NCBI GenBank assembly: GCA_026195905.1
Contig: JAPHRE010000061.1
Span: forward strand, 1 to 33,180
Direction: 5' to 3'
Origin: Pseudopelagicola sp.
GTDB taxonomy: Bacteria > Pseudomonadota > Alphaproteobacteria > Rhodobacterales > Rhodobacteraceae
Length of the DNA stretch: 33,180 nucleotides
Shown here piece by piece: positions 14,832 through 23,396 of the stretch; position 1 is the stretch's first letter, and each line of letters begins with the position of its first letter. Both the position numbers and the translations under genes were made by a program. The notes under the pieces are model-generated. The model had not been told where the DNA came from. It saw only the letters and a program-made list of their open reading frames with translations, and did not search any database.

Positions 14832-16166
14832 TTAGAGATAATCCGCCCGCTGCAAGCCATATTTGGCCATCTTCTCGTTGAGCGTCCGGCGTGGCAGGCA
14901 AAGCTCCTCCATCACCGCCGCGATAGATCCCTTATGACGCCGCATCGTATTGTCGATGAGCATCCGTTCGAACGCCTCGACATATTCCTTGAGCGGCTTG
15001 CCCTCGGTCGTCATCAGGGGCTGCATTTCGTCGTGATCGTTCATCAACAACGACGCAATCGTGCCCTCGCCCCGGCGGCTCTGCAATACGGCGCGCTCGG
15101 CAAGATTGATAAGCTGGCGCACATTGCCCGGCCACGGCGCCTGCAAAAGCTGTGCGGCCTCCTGCGCGCTGACCTTAGGCGCGTCACACCCGTAATCATC
15201 GGCAAACTGCTCTGAAAGCCGCGTGAACAGCGTCAAAATATCCTCGCCACGCTGGCGCAGCGGCGGCACGGTAATCTTGAGCGACGCAAGGCGATAAAAC
15301 AGGTCCGGGCGCAGCGCATCTTCACAGGTCCGATCCTGTTCCTGAAGGTTGGAAATTGCGATGATCCGCGTCTCTGCCGGCGCGCCCTGCTCATTGATGA
15401 CATTGAGCAATTTCGCCTGAAGCACATCCGATAGCGTCTCGACATCCTCAAGAACAAGCGTCCCGCCGCGTGCTTCTTCGATTGCGGGCAACTGGCTGTC
15501 CTCGGGCTGCATCGGCCCGAAAAGCCGCCGCGACAGCGCCTCTTCCTCATAGGCGCCACAGCTCACCAGAACGAATTTCTTGCCCGCCCGGCTCCCCACG
15601 GCATGAAGCGCATGCGCGACAAGCGTCTTGCCGGTCCCGGTCTCCCCATCAATAAGCACATGCCCATCGGCCTGACCGAGATCGAGAATATCCTCTTTAA
15701 GACGCTCCATGACCGGGCTGGAGCCGATGAGCTTTTTCATCAACTGCCCACCATCGGACAATTCCCGCCGCAACGCCCGCGCATCAAGCACCATGCGTCG
15801 CGTGTGGGTCGCCTTTTTGGCCAACTGGCTCATCCGGTCGGGATTAAATGGCTTTTCAAGGAAATCATACGCCCCGACCCGCATCGCCTCGACCGCCATC
15901 GGCACATCCCCATGCCCGGTGATCATAATCACCGGAAGCGCCGAATCCGCCCCCATGAGCTTTTTGAGGAACTGCATTCCATCCATCCCCGGCATACGAA
16001 TATCCGAGATCACGATCCCCGGATAATCCGGCCCAAGCGCCTTGAGCGCATCCTCTGCGCTGGCGAATGTCTCGGTGTCATAGCCCGAAAGCGCCAGCCA
16101 TTGGCTGATGGATTGGCGCATATCCTGTTCATCATCGACAATTGCGATTTTCATACCTTGGGCCAT
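14832..16166 (-). CDS. dctD: DctD-type response regulator (AAA+ activator) lacking the GAFTGA loop
   Basis: A 444-aa regulator with a receiver domain (residues 5-120, phospho-acceptor Asp55, Lys105), an AAA+ domain (about 145-370) and a Fis-type helix-turn-helix (about 395-440). Walker A GETGTGKT (174-181) is intact. Walker B reads GGTLVLEDVE instead of GGTLFLDEIG, and RPDLFYRL supplies the Arg finger region. Between LFG (215-217) and GGTL (234) there are only 16 residues, and the sigma-54 contact motif GAFTGA is absent. This is DctD in neighbourhood (after dctB, 8 bases apart), a family that normally activates C4-dicarboxylate transport with sigma-54. Here sigma-54-dependent activation looks unlikely. 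The start at 16166 uses a Shine-Dalgarno in the end of dctB; Met5 is an alternative. Confidence 0.9.
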   Translation of the reverse strand: MAQGMKIAIVDDEQDMRQSISQWLALSGYDTETFASAEDALKALGPDYPGIVISDIRMPGMDGMQFLKKLMGADSALPVIMITGHGDVPMAVEAMRVGAYDFLEKPFNPDRMSQLAKKATHTRRMVLDARALRRELSDGGQLMKKLIGSSPVMERLKEDILDLGQADGHVLIDGETGTGKTLVAHALHAVGSRAGKKFVLVSCGAYEEEALSRRLFGPMQPEDSQLPAIEEARGGTLVLEDVETLSDVLQAKLLNVINEQGAPAETRIIAISNLQEQDRTCEDALRPDLFYRLASLKITVPPLRQRGEDILTLFTRLSEQFADDYGCDAPKVSAQEAAQLLQAPWPGNVRQLINLAERAVLQSRRGEGTIASLLMNDHDEMQPLMTTEGKPLKEYVEAFERMLIDNTMRRHKGSIAAVMEELCLPRRTLNEKMAKYGLQRADYL

Positions 16167-16174
16167 TGTTATTG

Positions 16175-17932
16175 TTACTCCGCTGCCTCGATGTCTTCAC
16201 TCAAGATAGGAAGCTGAACCTCGAATACAGCCCCTCCATCCTGTCCGTTACGCGCTGAAAGCCGACCGCCAAGGTCGCTGACGATCCCCGACGAGATCGC
16301 AAGCCCGAGACCGACGCCATCGCCGGGCTGTTTGGTGGTAAAGAACGGCTCGAACAGGTCATCGAGGTTTTCAATCCCCGGCCCGTTGTCTCGCACCGTA
16401 AGCGTCGCCGTTTCCCCCGCCGCAAGAAGGATTTCAATCTCCGGGTCGGTGACGCTCTCGGTTGCGTCAAGCGCATTGCGCAACAGGTTGATAATCACCT
16501 GCTCAAGCCGCACCCGATCCCCCATCACCCGCACATCCTCATCCGGCACAATCCGGCTAATACGCACATGACGCTGTTTGAGTTGCGGCTCCATCATCGA
16601 CAAGGCCGACGCCAGCGCCGCATTCAACGCCACAGGCGCGAAATCATCGCCCCCCTTGCGCGCATAGGATTTAAGCTGCTTGGTGATTGACCCCATACGC
16701 TCAATCAGATCGTCAATACGCTGAAACGACGAAAGCGCCTCGTCGGGGCGATTGCGCCGCACAAGCAGGCGCGCGCCCGCAAGATACGTCCGCATCGCCG
16801 CAAGGGGTTGGTTCAATTCATGGCTGACCGCCGCCGACATCTCGCCAAGCGCCGCCAGTTTCGAGCTTTGCGCCAGCGATTGCTCCGCCACGGCAAGGCT
16901 CTCCTGCATCCGCTCCCGTTCGGCAATTTCCCGCTGGAGCCGCAGGTTCAACGCCCGAAGCCCCGCCGATTCCTGCTGAAACAACGCCATGCGTAGCGCG
17001 GTCTTGCGGCTCAAAAGGTAGAACGCCAGCGCAACCAGAATGGCAAACCCCATAATCTCAAGCGCCAAAACCGCGTTCACCTTTTCGCGCACGCTCGTAT
17101 AGGTCGTAAATGACGTCATCCGCCACCCCCGGAACGGAATCCGCGCATCCTCGCGCATCACGCCCTCGCCCTGAATATAGGCGTCTGCCGGAATTTGCGT
17201 CCAATCTGCCGTGGCTTGAATCGCGCGATCAATCGCCCCTTCTGCGGGCTGTCGCGCAAGCGCCTCGACTTCTGTCAATCCACGCCAGCGCGGCTCGGTC
17301 GCAAGAATGATGACCCCCTCGCTATTGGTCACGAAAAGCGCATCTGAAATCCCGGCCCATGCCCGCTCAAACTGTTGCAGGTTGACCAATACGGCAATCA
17401 CCCCAAGCACCTGCCCCTGCGCCTCGATCCGGCGCGCATAGGCAAAGCGAAACGCTCCGCTTGGGCCGCGCTCGAGGGAAAATATGGTCATATTGGACCG
17501 CATCGCATTGAGGAAAAGCTCGGCCTCGCGGTAATTGCTGCCGATCTCCGTGCGCTCTGTTGACGCCACGGCGCGCCCATCCACATCAAGCATGACAAAA
17601 GACGCCGCGCCGATCTCTTCCACATAAGAAATAAGCCGTGCCGTCGATTTCGAGAAATCCCCCGTCTCCAACGCCGCGATCAACGCCGGATCCTTGGCCA
17701 ACAATTGCGGCACAATCGCATTGCGCCGCAGTTCAGCCATGAGGTTTCCCGAATAAAGCGCCAGCCGAAGCTCAGCCCGGTTGCGCGTATTGGCGGTAAA
17801 TCGGTCGGTCAGAAACGAATTGGTGATCCAGATCGTGACCGACGCCACAACAAGCAACAGCAAAAGCGCAACCCGCGCCCGCCATCCGGGCGCGTCTTCC
17901 GGCTCACTTGAAAGGGGCGGCGTGGCATCCAT
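16175..17932 (-). CDS. dctB: C4-dicarboxylate sensor histidine kinase DctB-like
   Basis: A 585-aa membrane sensor kinase. TM1 (about 20-41) and TM2 (about 288-307) bracket a periplasmic double-PAS/dCache sensor region of about 245 residues. A short coiled coil (about 315-358) follows. The H-box is [22 protein letters not shown] with His371, then the N-box [10 protein letters not shown] (about 482-491) and G-boxes DNGPGIE and GVGLGLAIS. DctB senses succinate, fumarate or malate and phosphorylates DctD. No dctA or dctPQM transporter gene is in the window. The start at 17932 was chosen because the extra upstream codons are Arg/Trp-rich with no homology, and family proteins begin shortly before TM1. 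It follows purQ by 37 bases. Confidence 0.88.
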   Translation of the reverse strand: MDATPPLSSEPEDAPGWRARVALLLLLVVASVTIWITNSFLTDRFTANTRNRAELRLALYSGNLMAELRRNAIVPQLLAKDPALIAALETGDFSKSTARLISYVEEIGAASFVMLDVDGRAVASTERTEIGSNYREAELFLNAMRSNMTIFSLERGPSGAFRFAYARRIEAQGQVLGVIAVLVNLQQFERAWAGISDALFVTNSEGVIILATEPRWRGLTEVEALARQPAEGAIDRAIQATADWTQIPADAYIQGEGVMREDARIPFRGWRMTSFTTYTSVREKVNAVLALEIMGFAILVALAFYLLSRKTALRMALFQQESAGLRALNLRLQREIAERERMQESLAVAEQSLAQSSKLAALGEMSAAVSHELNQPLAAMRTYLAGARLLVRRNRPDEALSSFQRIDDLIERMGSITKQLKSYARKGGDDFAPVALNAALASALSMMEPQLKQRHVRISRIVPDEDVRVMGDRVRLEQVIINLLRNALDATESVTDPEIEILLAAGETATLTVRDNGPGIENLDDLFEPFFTTKQPGDGVGLGLAISSGIVSDLGGRLSARNGQDGGAVFEVQLPILSEDIEAAE

Positions 17933-17969
17933 ACCGCCCAGATTACGACGCCCCGCTTGGGGTCTCAAG

Positions 17970-18638
17970 TCACGCCGTCGCCAACGAGTCCATAAGCGAG
18001 CGGAACATTGCCACCCCGTCGGTGCCGCCATGCGCCTCATCCGCCGCCCGCTCTGGGTGTGGCATCATACCAAGGACACGGCGGTTCTTGGAAATCACCC
18101 CCGCGATATCGGCGACGGACCCGTTGGGATTGTCGGTATAGGTGAACGCAATACGCCCCTCATCCCGCAACTGCGCAAGTTTCTCATCGGTGACGAAATA
18201 ATTGCCATCGTGATGCGCAATGGGAATGTCAATCTCTTGCCCAAGCTCATAGCCTGCGGTGAACGGCGTTTGCGCATTCTCAACCCGAAGTCCAACCGTC
18301 TTGCAGATATATTTGAGGTTGGCATTGCGCCGCAACGCACCGGGCAAAATGCCCGTCTCGGTGAGGATCTGAAACCCGTTACAGATCCCAAGCGCATAGC
18401 CGCCGCGCTCCGTATGGGCGACCAGCGATTTGCAAATCGGTGAATTGGCCGCAATCGCGCCACAGCGCAGGTAATCCCCAAATGAAAACCCGCCCGGAAC
18501 CCCTACGAAATCAAGCCCCTTGGGAAGCTCCGTATCCTTGTGCCAGACCATAGTGACATCGGCACCCGCGCGCTCAAACGCCACGGCAAGGTCACGGTCA
18601 CAGTTGGAACCGGGGAAAACAATAACGGCAGCACGCAT
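17970..18638 (-). CDS. purQ: Phosphoribosylformylglycinamidine synthase subunit PurQ
   Basis: A 222-aa class I glutamine amidotransferase subunit that supplies ammonia to PurL in the fourth step of purine synthesis. Motifs are the N-terminal VIVFPGSNCDRD, the oxyanion segment PGGFSFGDYLRCGAIA, the nucleophile GICNGFQ (Cys86) and the triad partners in MMPHPER (His194, Glu196). Length is normal for stand-alone PurQ, which works with small PurS and PurL. purS is nearby but separated by an alcohol dehydrogenase gene. purL is not in the window. Confidence 0.97.
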   Translation of the reverse strand: MRAAVIVFPGSNCDRDLAVAFERAGADVTMVWHKDTELPKGLDFVGVPGGFSFGDYLRCGAIAANSPICKSLVAHTERGGYALGICNGFQILTETGILPGALRRNANLKYICKTVGLRVENAQTPFTAGYELGQEIDIPIAHHDGNYFVTDEKLAQLRDEGRIAFTYTDNPNGSVADIAGVISKNRRVLGMMPHPERAADEAHGGTDGVAMFRSLMDSLATA

Positions 18639-18650
18639 CCTGGCTTACTC

Positions 18651-19694
18651 CTAGGTCTCGAAATCAGTGATCACCGCCACACCCGGAGGCGCGGGGCGAT
18701 CAAACGCGGCAAGCTCATCGCTCGCCTGTGAAAGGGCAATCCGGCGGGTCACAAGCGGCGCAAGATCCACATGCCCCCCCGACAGAAGATTAAGAAGCGA
18801 TGGATAGCGCCAACTCGGCATGCCGCGCGTGCCCATCACCTGAAGCTGTCCCGAATAGAGCACATCCATCGGTAATGTCATGGTCGCATGTGCGCCCGCC
18901 GGCATCCCGACCTGCACCATGCGGCCCAGTTTGCGCAAACAGCGCATCGCCGTGGTCGTCGTCGCCTCGACCCCGAGCGCCTCAATCGCCACATGCGCCC
19001 CGCCGCCGGTGATCTCGCGGATCGCCTCTGCCGCATCTGTCTGCGCCGCATTGACAACCGCATCCGCCCCCATCTGCGTGGCATAGGTCAATTTGTCGTC
19101 GACAACATCAACCACAACAACCCGCGCCCCAAGCGCCCGGCCGAGCATCAACGCCGAAACGCCGACCCCGCCGCCGCCAATCACGGCCAGCCATTCGCCC
19201 GGCTGAAGCGCGGCCCGGCCCACAAGCGCCTGCCACGCCGTCGTCACCCGACAGCCAAGCGCCGCCGCGATCTCTGGGGCCATGCTCTGGGGAAGCGCGG
19301 TCAGGTTGGCATCCGCATGCGCCACCGCCACATATTCCGCAAACGCCCCGTCACAGGTAAACCCCGGCAAGACCTGATCGGCGCAAATCGTCTGATGTCC
19401 TGACGCGCAATCGCCACAGTGCCCACAGGCAAGAATAAACGGCGCAATCACCCGGTCGCCTACGGCCCACCGCGTCACCCCCGCGCCCACGGCCACGACT
19501 TCCCCGCAATATTCATGCCCCGGAACAATCGGCAGCACCACATCCGCATCCGCGCCCGTCCAGCTATGCCAATCCGACCGGCACACCCCACAGGCCAGCA
19601 CCCGCAGCACCACGCCCCCCGCCATTGGCGTCGGGTCCGGCACATTGCTCACCTCAAGAGGCGCTCGAAACCCTGTGAGGCGGGCCGCACGCAT
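18651..19694 (-). CDS. Zinc-dependent alcohol dehydrogenase
   Basis: A 347-aa medium-chain dehydrogenase. The catalytic zinc site is Cys38 and the GHE pair (His60, Glu61). The structural zinc lobe is Cys90, Cys93, Cys96 and Cys104. The NAD-binding GGGGVGVSALMLGRALGARVVVVD follows, with an acidic residue at the end of the strand that favours NAD over NADP. The substrate is unknown, and generic alcohol, threonine or polyol oxidation are all possible. It sits between purS (3-base gap) and purQ (12-base gap), so it is almost certainly transcribed with purine genes although no purine step needs it. Confidence 0.9.
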   Translation of the reverse strand: MRAARLTGFRAPLEVSNVPDPTPMAGGVVLRVLACGVCRSDWHSWTGADADVVLPIVPGHEYCGEVVAVGAGVTRWAVGDRVIAPFILACGHCGDCASGHQTICADQVLPGFTCDGAFAEYVAVAHADANLTALPQSMAPEIAAALGCRVTTAWQALVGRAALQPGEWLAVIGGGGVGVSALMLGRALGARVVVVDVVDDKLTYATQMGADAVVNAAQTDAAEAIREITGGGAHVAIEALGVEATTTTAMRCLRKLGRMVQVGMPAGAHATMTLPMDVLYSGQLQVMGTRGMPSWRYPSLLNLLSGGHVDLAPLVTRRIALSQASDELAAFDRPAPPGVAVITDFET

Positions 19695-19697
19695 CGC

Positions 19698-19928
19698 TTA
19701 ACCAAGCTCGATTTTGTAGCTTTCGATCACCGTATTGGCGAGGAGCTTTTCGCACATCTCGGTCACGGTTGCCTCGGTTGTGCCTTCGGCGAGATCAAGC
19801 TCGATGACCTTACCCTGTCGCACGCCCTCAACCCCGTCAAAGCCAAGCGACCCAAGCGCGTGGCGCACCGCTTCACCCTGCGGATCGAGAACCCCGTTTT
19901 TCAGCATCACATAGACACGCGCTTTCAT
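19698..19928 (-). CDS. purS: Phosphoribosylformylglycinamidine synthase subunit PurS
   Basis: A 76-aa PurS protein (MKARVYVMLKNGVLDPQGEA, then GKVIELDL, ending ESYKIELG), the small structural subunit that bridges PurQ and PurL in the three-part FGAM synthase. The open frame extends 25 codons upstream through the intergenic repeat. The ATG at 19928 gives the family N-terminus and has an AGAGAAGA-type ribosome binding site. Confidence 0.96.
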   Translation of the reverse strand: MKARVYVMLKNGVLDPQGEAVRHALGSLGFDGVEGVRQGKVIELDLAEGTTEATVTEMCEKLLANTVIESYKIELG

Positions 19929-19959
19929 CTGTCTTCTCTCCGAGTTCGAAAGAAACCGC

Positions 19960-19986
19960 CCCGGCTTCTTCTCTGCAAAAATACTC
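19960..19986. repeat. Intergenic repeat motif, copy 2 (TCTGCAAAAATACTC)
   Basis: CCCCGG-CTTC followed by CTCTGCAAAAATACTC matches the copy at 11050-11076 with one mismatch in the 16-base core. It lies between purC and purS, antisense to them. Confidence 0.55.
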
Positions 19987-20017
19987 AAATCCCCGCCCGC
20001 CATCGGGCGCCGCCGCC

Positions 20018-20773
20018 TCAGTTGACGAGCGTCGGCTTCGGCCCGGTGCCCTTGGGCATAACCCCAAGACGCCGCGCCACTTCGGCATAGGCATCCGTCA
20101 GATTGCCAAGATCGCGCCGGAACACGTCCTTATCGAGCTTCCGGCCCGTCTCCATATCCCAAAGACGACAGCTATCAGGGCTGATCTCGTCGGCGACCAC
20201 GAGGCGCTGAAAGTCGCCCTCATAGATGCGCCCGATTTCAATCTTGAAATCCACCAGCTTGATCCCGACGCCATACATCACGCCCGACATGTAATCATTG
20301 ACCCGAAGCGCAAGCCCAAGGATGTCGTCCATATCTTGCTGGCTGGCCCAGCCGAAGGCCGCGATATGCTCTTCGGAGACGAGCGGATCGCCAAGACTGT
20401 CATCTTTATAGCAATACTCGACGATCGGGCGCGGCAATTGCGTGCCCTCTTCGATCCCAAGCCGCTTGGAGAGCGACCCGGCGGCGAAATTCCGCACGAT
20501 AACCTCAAGCGGAATGATTTCGCACGACCGCACAAGCTGTTCGCGCATGTTCAGACGTTTGAGGAAATGCGTCGGCACGCCAATCTGATTGAGACCGGTC
20601 ATGAAATACTCGCTCAAACGGTTGTTGAGCGCGCCCTTGCCGTCAATCACGTCGCGTTTTTCTGCGTTGAAAGCTGTGGCATCATCCTTGAAATACTGGA
20701 TAATCGTTCCCGGCTCTGGTCCTTCGAATAGAACCTTGGCCTTGCCTTCGTAAATCTTCTTACCACGCGCCAT
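20018..20773 (-). CDS. purC: Phosphoribosylaminoimidazole-succinocarboxamide synthase
   Basis: A 251-aa SAICAR synthetase, which ligates aspartate to CAIR with ATP in purine synthesis. It has the N-terminal [14 protein letters not shown] lysine-rich loop, [12 protein letters not shown], the signature [19 protein letters not shown] and the second signature [11 protein letters not shown], then [14 protein letters not shown]. Length is standard for the single-domain enzyme. It leads the purC-purS-adh-purQ run and is divergent from the ATPase zeta gene. Confidence 0.97.
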   Translation of the reverse strand: MARGKKIYEGKAKVLFEGPEPGTIIQYFKDDATAFNAEKRDVIDGKGALNNRLSEYFMTGLNQIGVPTHFLKRLNMREQLVRSCEIIPLEVIVRNFAAGSLSKRLGIEEGTQLPRPIVEYCYKDDSLGDPLVSEEHIAAFGWASQQDMDDILGLALRVNDYMSGVMYGVGIKLVDFKIEIGRIYEGDFQRLVVADEISPDSCRLWDMETGRKLDKDVFRRDLGNLTDAYAEVARRLGVMPKGTGPKPTLVN

Positions 20774-20875
20774 CTGGGATCGCTTTCTCTTGTCGCAGGG
20801 CCGACTCCCCGCCTGTCAGCGCCCTCTTAATCTATGGCTGCCTTTGTCGCAAGCACAGCCAGCCTCTTGCGGCGG

Positions 20876-20891
20876 TGCACAGACCTGTGCA
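20876..20891. promoter_or_regulatory. Palindrome TGCACAG-AC-CTGTGCA between purC and the zeta-subunit gene
   Basis: A perfect 7-bp inverted repeat with a 2-bp centre in the divergent intergenic region, about 41 bases before the zeta-subunit ATG and 103 bases from purC. It is nested in a second symmetry, TCTTGC (20865-20870) with GCAAGA (20889-20894). It could be a regulator operator for purine genes or a leader hairpin. No known regulator was matched. Confidence 0.4.
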
Positions 20892-20932
20892 AGAAGGACG
20901 CAACGCCAACATTTGCAAAGGGATTGATGCGG

Positions 20933-21247
20933 ATGAGCACCTTTGACGACCGTGAAAACGCCTTCGAAAACAAATTCGCCCATGACGAAGAGATGAAATT
21001 CAAGGCAGAAGCGCGCTGTAACAAGCTTCTGGGCCTCTGGGCGGCTGAACTCCTTGGAAAGTCCGGCAGCGATGCCGAGGCCTATGCCAAAGAGGTCATC
21101 ATCGCCGATTTTGAAGAGGCGGGCCATGAAGACGTGGTGCGCAAAGTCGCAGGCGATCTCGAAGGCAAGGCCGATGCCGACACCATTCGCGCCAAACGCG
21201 CAGAGCTTATGGTCAAAGCCAAAGAACAGGTGATGCAAGAGGTATAA
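20933..21247 (+). CDS. DUF1476 protein, F1 ATPase inhibitor subunit zeta
   Basis: A 104-aa helical protein of the DUF1476 family (MSTFDDRENAFENKFAHDEE, then LLGLWAAELLGKSG, and EEAGHEDVVRKVAGDLEGK). In Paracoccus denitrificans this family is the zeta subunit that inhibits ATP hydrolysis by the F1F0 ATP synthase, acting through its N-terminal segment. The match here is over the whole length. The ATG at 20933 was preferred over the ATG two codons earlier because AAAGGGA lies nine bases upstream. A strong terminator follows. Confidence 0.9.
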   Translation: MSTFDDRENAFENKFAHDEEMKFKAEARCNKLLGLWAAELLGKSGSDAEAYAKEVIIADFEEAGHEDVVRKVAGDLEGKADADTIRAKRAELMVKAKEQVMQEV

Positions 21248-21282
21248 TCGCCTTTTGACATCGTTTTGAACGATCATGACCT

Positions 21283-21318
21283 AAAACGCGCGCCGGGCCT
21301 CCTGCGCGCGTTTTTTTT
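21283..21318 (+). terminator. Rho-independent terminator after the zeta-subunit gene
   Basis: AAAACGCGCG pairs with CGCGCGTTTT around a 12-base loop, followed by a run of eight T residues in total. It lies about 36 bases after the stop codon. Confidence 0.9.
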
Positions 21319-21365
21319 GGTTGCAGTTTAGCTATTAAGCCGCGCTTCACGCCTGTGGCGTAGCC

Positions 21366-21388
21366 TCCCCCTGAGGTGTTGAGGGGGA
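21366..21388 (+). promoter_or_regulatory. Hairpin that can cover the ribosome binding site of the MprF-like gene
   Basis: TCCCCCT (21366-21372) is exactly complementary to AGGGGGA (21382-21388), with a 9-base loop. The second arm is the Shine-Dalgarno of the GTG start at 21393, so pairing would hide it. Confidence 0.4.
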
Positions 21389-21392
21389 AGCT

Positions 21393-23351
21393 GTGCATAA
21401 GGACCGGATCAGAACAGCCAAGGCCGCGAGGGTGGAGGCTGCGCAACAGACTCTTCAGCAGACCCCGCAACAGACGTCGGCGCGGCTTGCGCGCATCATA
21501 CCGCGCCCAATGCTCATCGGTGGCATCCTTCTGATCTGCGCCGCGCTCTTGGCGCACCGGCTTGAGGGGTTGGATATATCGGCGCTCGGGGCGGCGTTTC
21601 GCCGGGTCTCCTTGGCCCAATGGGCCTTTGCGGCCTTGGCCTCGGGGCTGAGCTTTCTGGCCGTGGCCCGGTATGACGTTGTCGCACATCGCCATTTTGC
21701 CACCGGCTGCACGCCAGCACGGGCCACATTGGCCGGGGCCACCGCCGTCGCCCTGGGTCAGACGCTCGGCGCCGGGGTCGTGGTCGGCACGTTCGTGCGC
21801 TGGTGCCTTGTCCCGCAGATTGGCCTTGCCACGGCGGCGCGCCTGTCACTCTTTGTCGCCGCCAGCTTTCTTGGCGCGCTTCTTGTCACCTTGGCGCTTG
21901 TCGGCCTGTGCTTTGCCAATGCGCCCTTTCCGACTTGGATCAACCTGCTCATCATCGCGGGCGCGGGCCTGCTTGCCCTCACGGCCTTCCTCGCGCCGGA
22001 CCTGCGGATCGGGCGGCACCGCCTGACCTTGCCAAGCCTGTCGGCGCTTGCCGCACTGCTACTGTTTTGCGCGATTGATACGGTGATGGCCGGTCTCGCG
22101 CTGCATACGCTCCTGCCCGAGAGCGCGGCGCTTTCCTTTGCAACCCTGCTACCGCCGTTCCTTCTGGCCCTTGGCGCGGCGATCCTGTCGGGCACTCCGG
22201 GCGGGGTTGGCCCGTTTGAACTGACGTTGCTGGCGCTCTTGCCACATACGGCCGAGACCGATCTTCTGGCCGCTATTCTCGCCTTTCGCATCGTCTATTA
22301 CGCCGTCCCGGCGATCCTTGCCGCCATTGTCGTTCTGCGCCGCCCCAAAACCGGGGCCGCGCCCACCCTGGCCTGCCATCATCCTGCTCCGCCCGCGCCT
22401 TCGCCCGGCCTGTCCCGTGCCGAACTTGGCGTTTTGCGTCAAAACGGCGGAGCCTTGACCCCGGTTGGCACCGGGCTGTGCGGCCTTGTCGCCACGGGCC
22501 AAACCCTCGTGGCCCTCTTTGATCCCTGCGGTGCCCATACCGGAGAACTTGCCGCGCCCTTGCGCGCGATGGCGCGCAATCAAAACCGCATCGCCTGCAC
22601 CTATAAAATATCTGCGCGCCACGCCGCCCATGCGCGCCGGGCCGGATGGGCGGTGCTGCATGTGGCCAACGAAGCCCTGATCGACACCGCGCGCCACGAT
22701 CTGCAAGGCCCGGCCTACCGGCAATTGCGCCGCAAACTGCGCCACGCGACCAATGCCGGACTTCGCATTGAACACGCCGCCGACCTGCCCCTTGAGGCGA
22801 TGACCACGGTGTCCAATGCATGGGAAACCACCCACGGCATCGCGCGCGGCCTGACGATGGGGCGGTTCGAGGCGGGCTACCTGCGGCATCAATGCGTGAT
22901 CCTGGCTTGGCATGAAGGGCGGCTCGTCGGCTTTATATCGCTGCACCGCGCCGCGCATGAATGGTGCCTCGACCTGATGCGCACCATGCCCGACGCGCCG
23001 GACGGCACCATGCACGCCCTTGTGCACGATGCCATCCTCGCCGCCAGAATCGCAGGCGTCGCAACGCTCTGCCTCGCCGCCGTGCCGCTCGCCGCGCCCA
23101 AACGCCAAAGCCCCCACGCGCACCTGCGCCGCCTGATTGACCGCGCCTCAGGCGGTGCCGGCCTGCGCCAGTTCAAAACCAGCTTTGCCCCCCGTTGGCA
23201 GCGCCTCTACATGGCCGCGCCCACCCGTCCACATCTCCTGCTGGCCGCCTGCGACCTTGCCCGCGCTGTCCGGCGCGCACCGGCCACCGGCGAACCCTCG
23301 CCTCATAATCAACATGAGGAAAAACCCATTGCCCCCAGAGGGGCGTCGTGA
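21393..23351 (+). CDS. MprF-like bifunctional lysylphosphatidylglycerol synthase/flippase
   Basis: A 652-aa inner-membrane protein in two parts. The N-terminal half (about residues 38-325) has multiple transmembrane helices and the segment GTPGGVGPFELTLLALLP, typical of the flippase-like LPG_synthase_TM domain. The C-terminal half (about 345-610) is a DUF2156/GNAT-fold aminoacyl transferase domain ending KTSFAPRWQRLYMA. MprF/LpiA-type proteins move an amino acid from aminoacyl-tRNA to phosphatidylglycerol and flip the product outward, lowering surface charge. It is shorter than typical MprF (about 850 aa), with fewer helices. The amino acid used is unknown. The GTG at 21393 is the likely start because GAGGGGGAAG precedes it. 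Confidence 0.82.
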   Translation: MHKDRIRTAKAARVEAAQQTLQQTPQQTSARLARIIPRPMLIGGILLICAALLAHRLEGLDISALGAAFRRVSLAQWAFAALASGLSFLAVARYDVVAHRHFATGCTPARATLAGATAVALGQTLGAGVVVGTFVRWCLVPQIGLATAARLSLFVAASFLGALLVTLALVGLCFANAPFPTWINLLIIAGAGLLALTAFLAPDLRIGRHRLTLPSLSALAALLLFCAIDTVMAGLALHTLLPESAALSFATLLPPFLLALGAAILSGTPGGVGPFELTLLALLPHTAETDLLAAILAFRIVYYAVPAILAAIVVLRRPKTGAAPTLACHHPAPPAPSPGLSRAELGVLRQNGGALTPVGTGLCGLVATGQTLVALFDPCGAHTGELAAPLRAMARNQNRIACTYKISARHAAHARRAGWAVLHVANEALIDTARHDLQGPAYRQLRRKLRHATNAGLRIEHAADLPLEAMTTVSNAWETTHGIARGLTMGRFEAGYLRHQCVILAWHEGRLVGFISLHRAAHEWCLDLMRTMPDAPDGTMHALVHDAILAARIAGVATLCLAAVPLAAPKRQSPHAHLRRLIDRASGGAGLRQFKTSFAPRWQRLYMAAPTRPHLLLAACDLARAVRRAPATGEPSPHNQHEEKPIAPRGAS

Positions 23352-23396
23352 CATTCCTGCGCGCGATTTCCGTTTGACCCGCCAAGGGAGACCCCG

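Noticed and set aside
22149-23123. 324-aa minus-strand frame opposite the MprF-like gene
   Set aside because: Low-complexity Gly/Arg content and full overlap with a well-supported gene.
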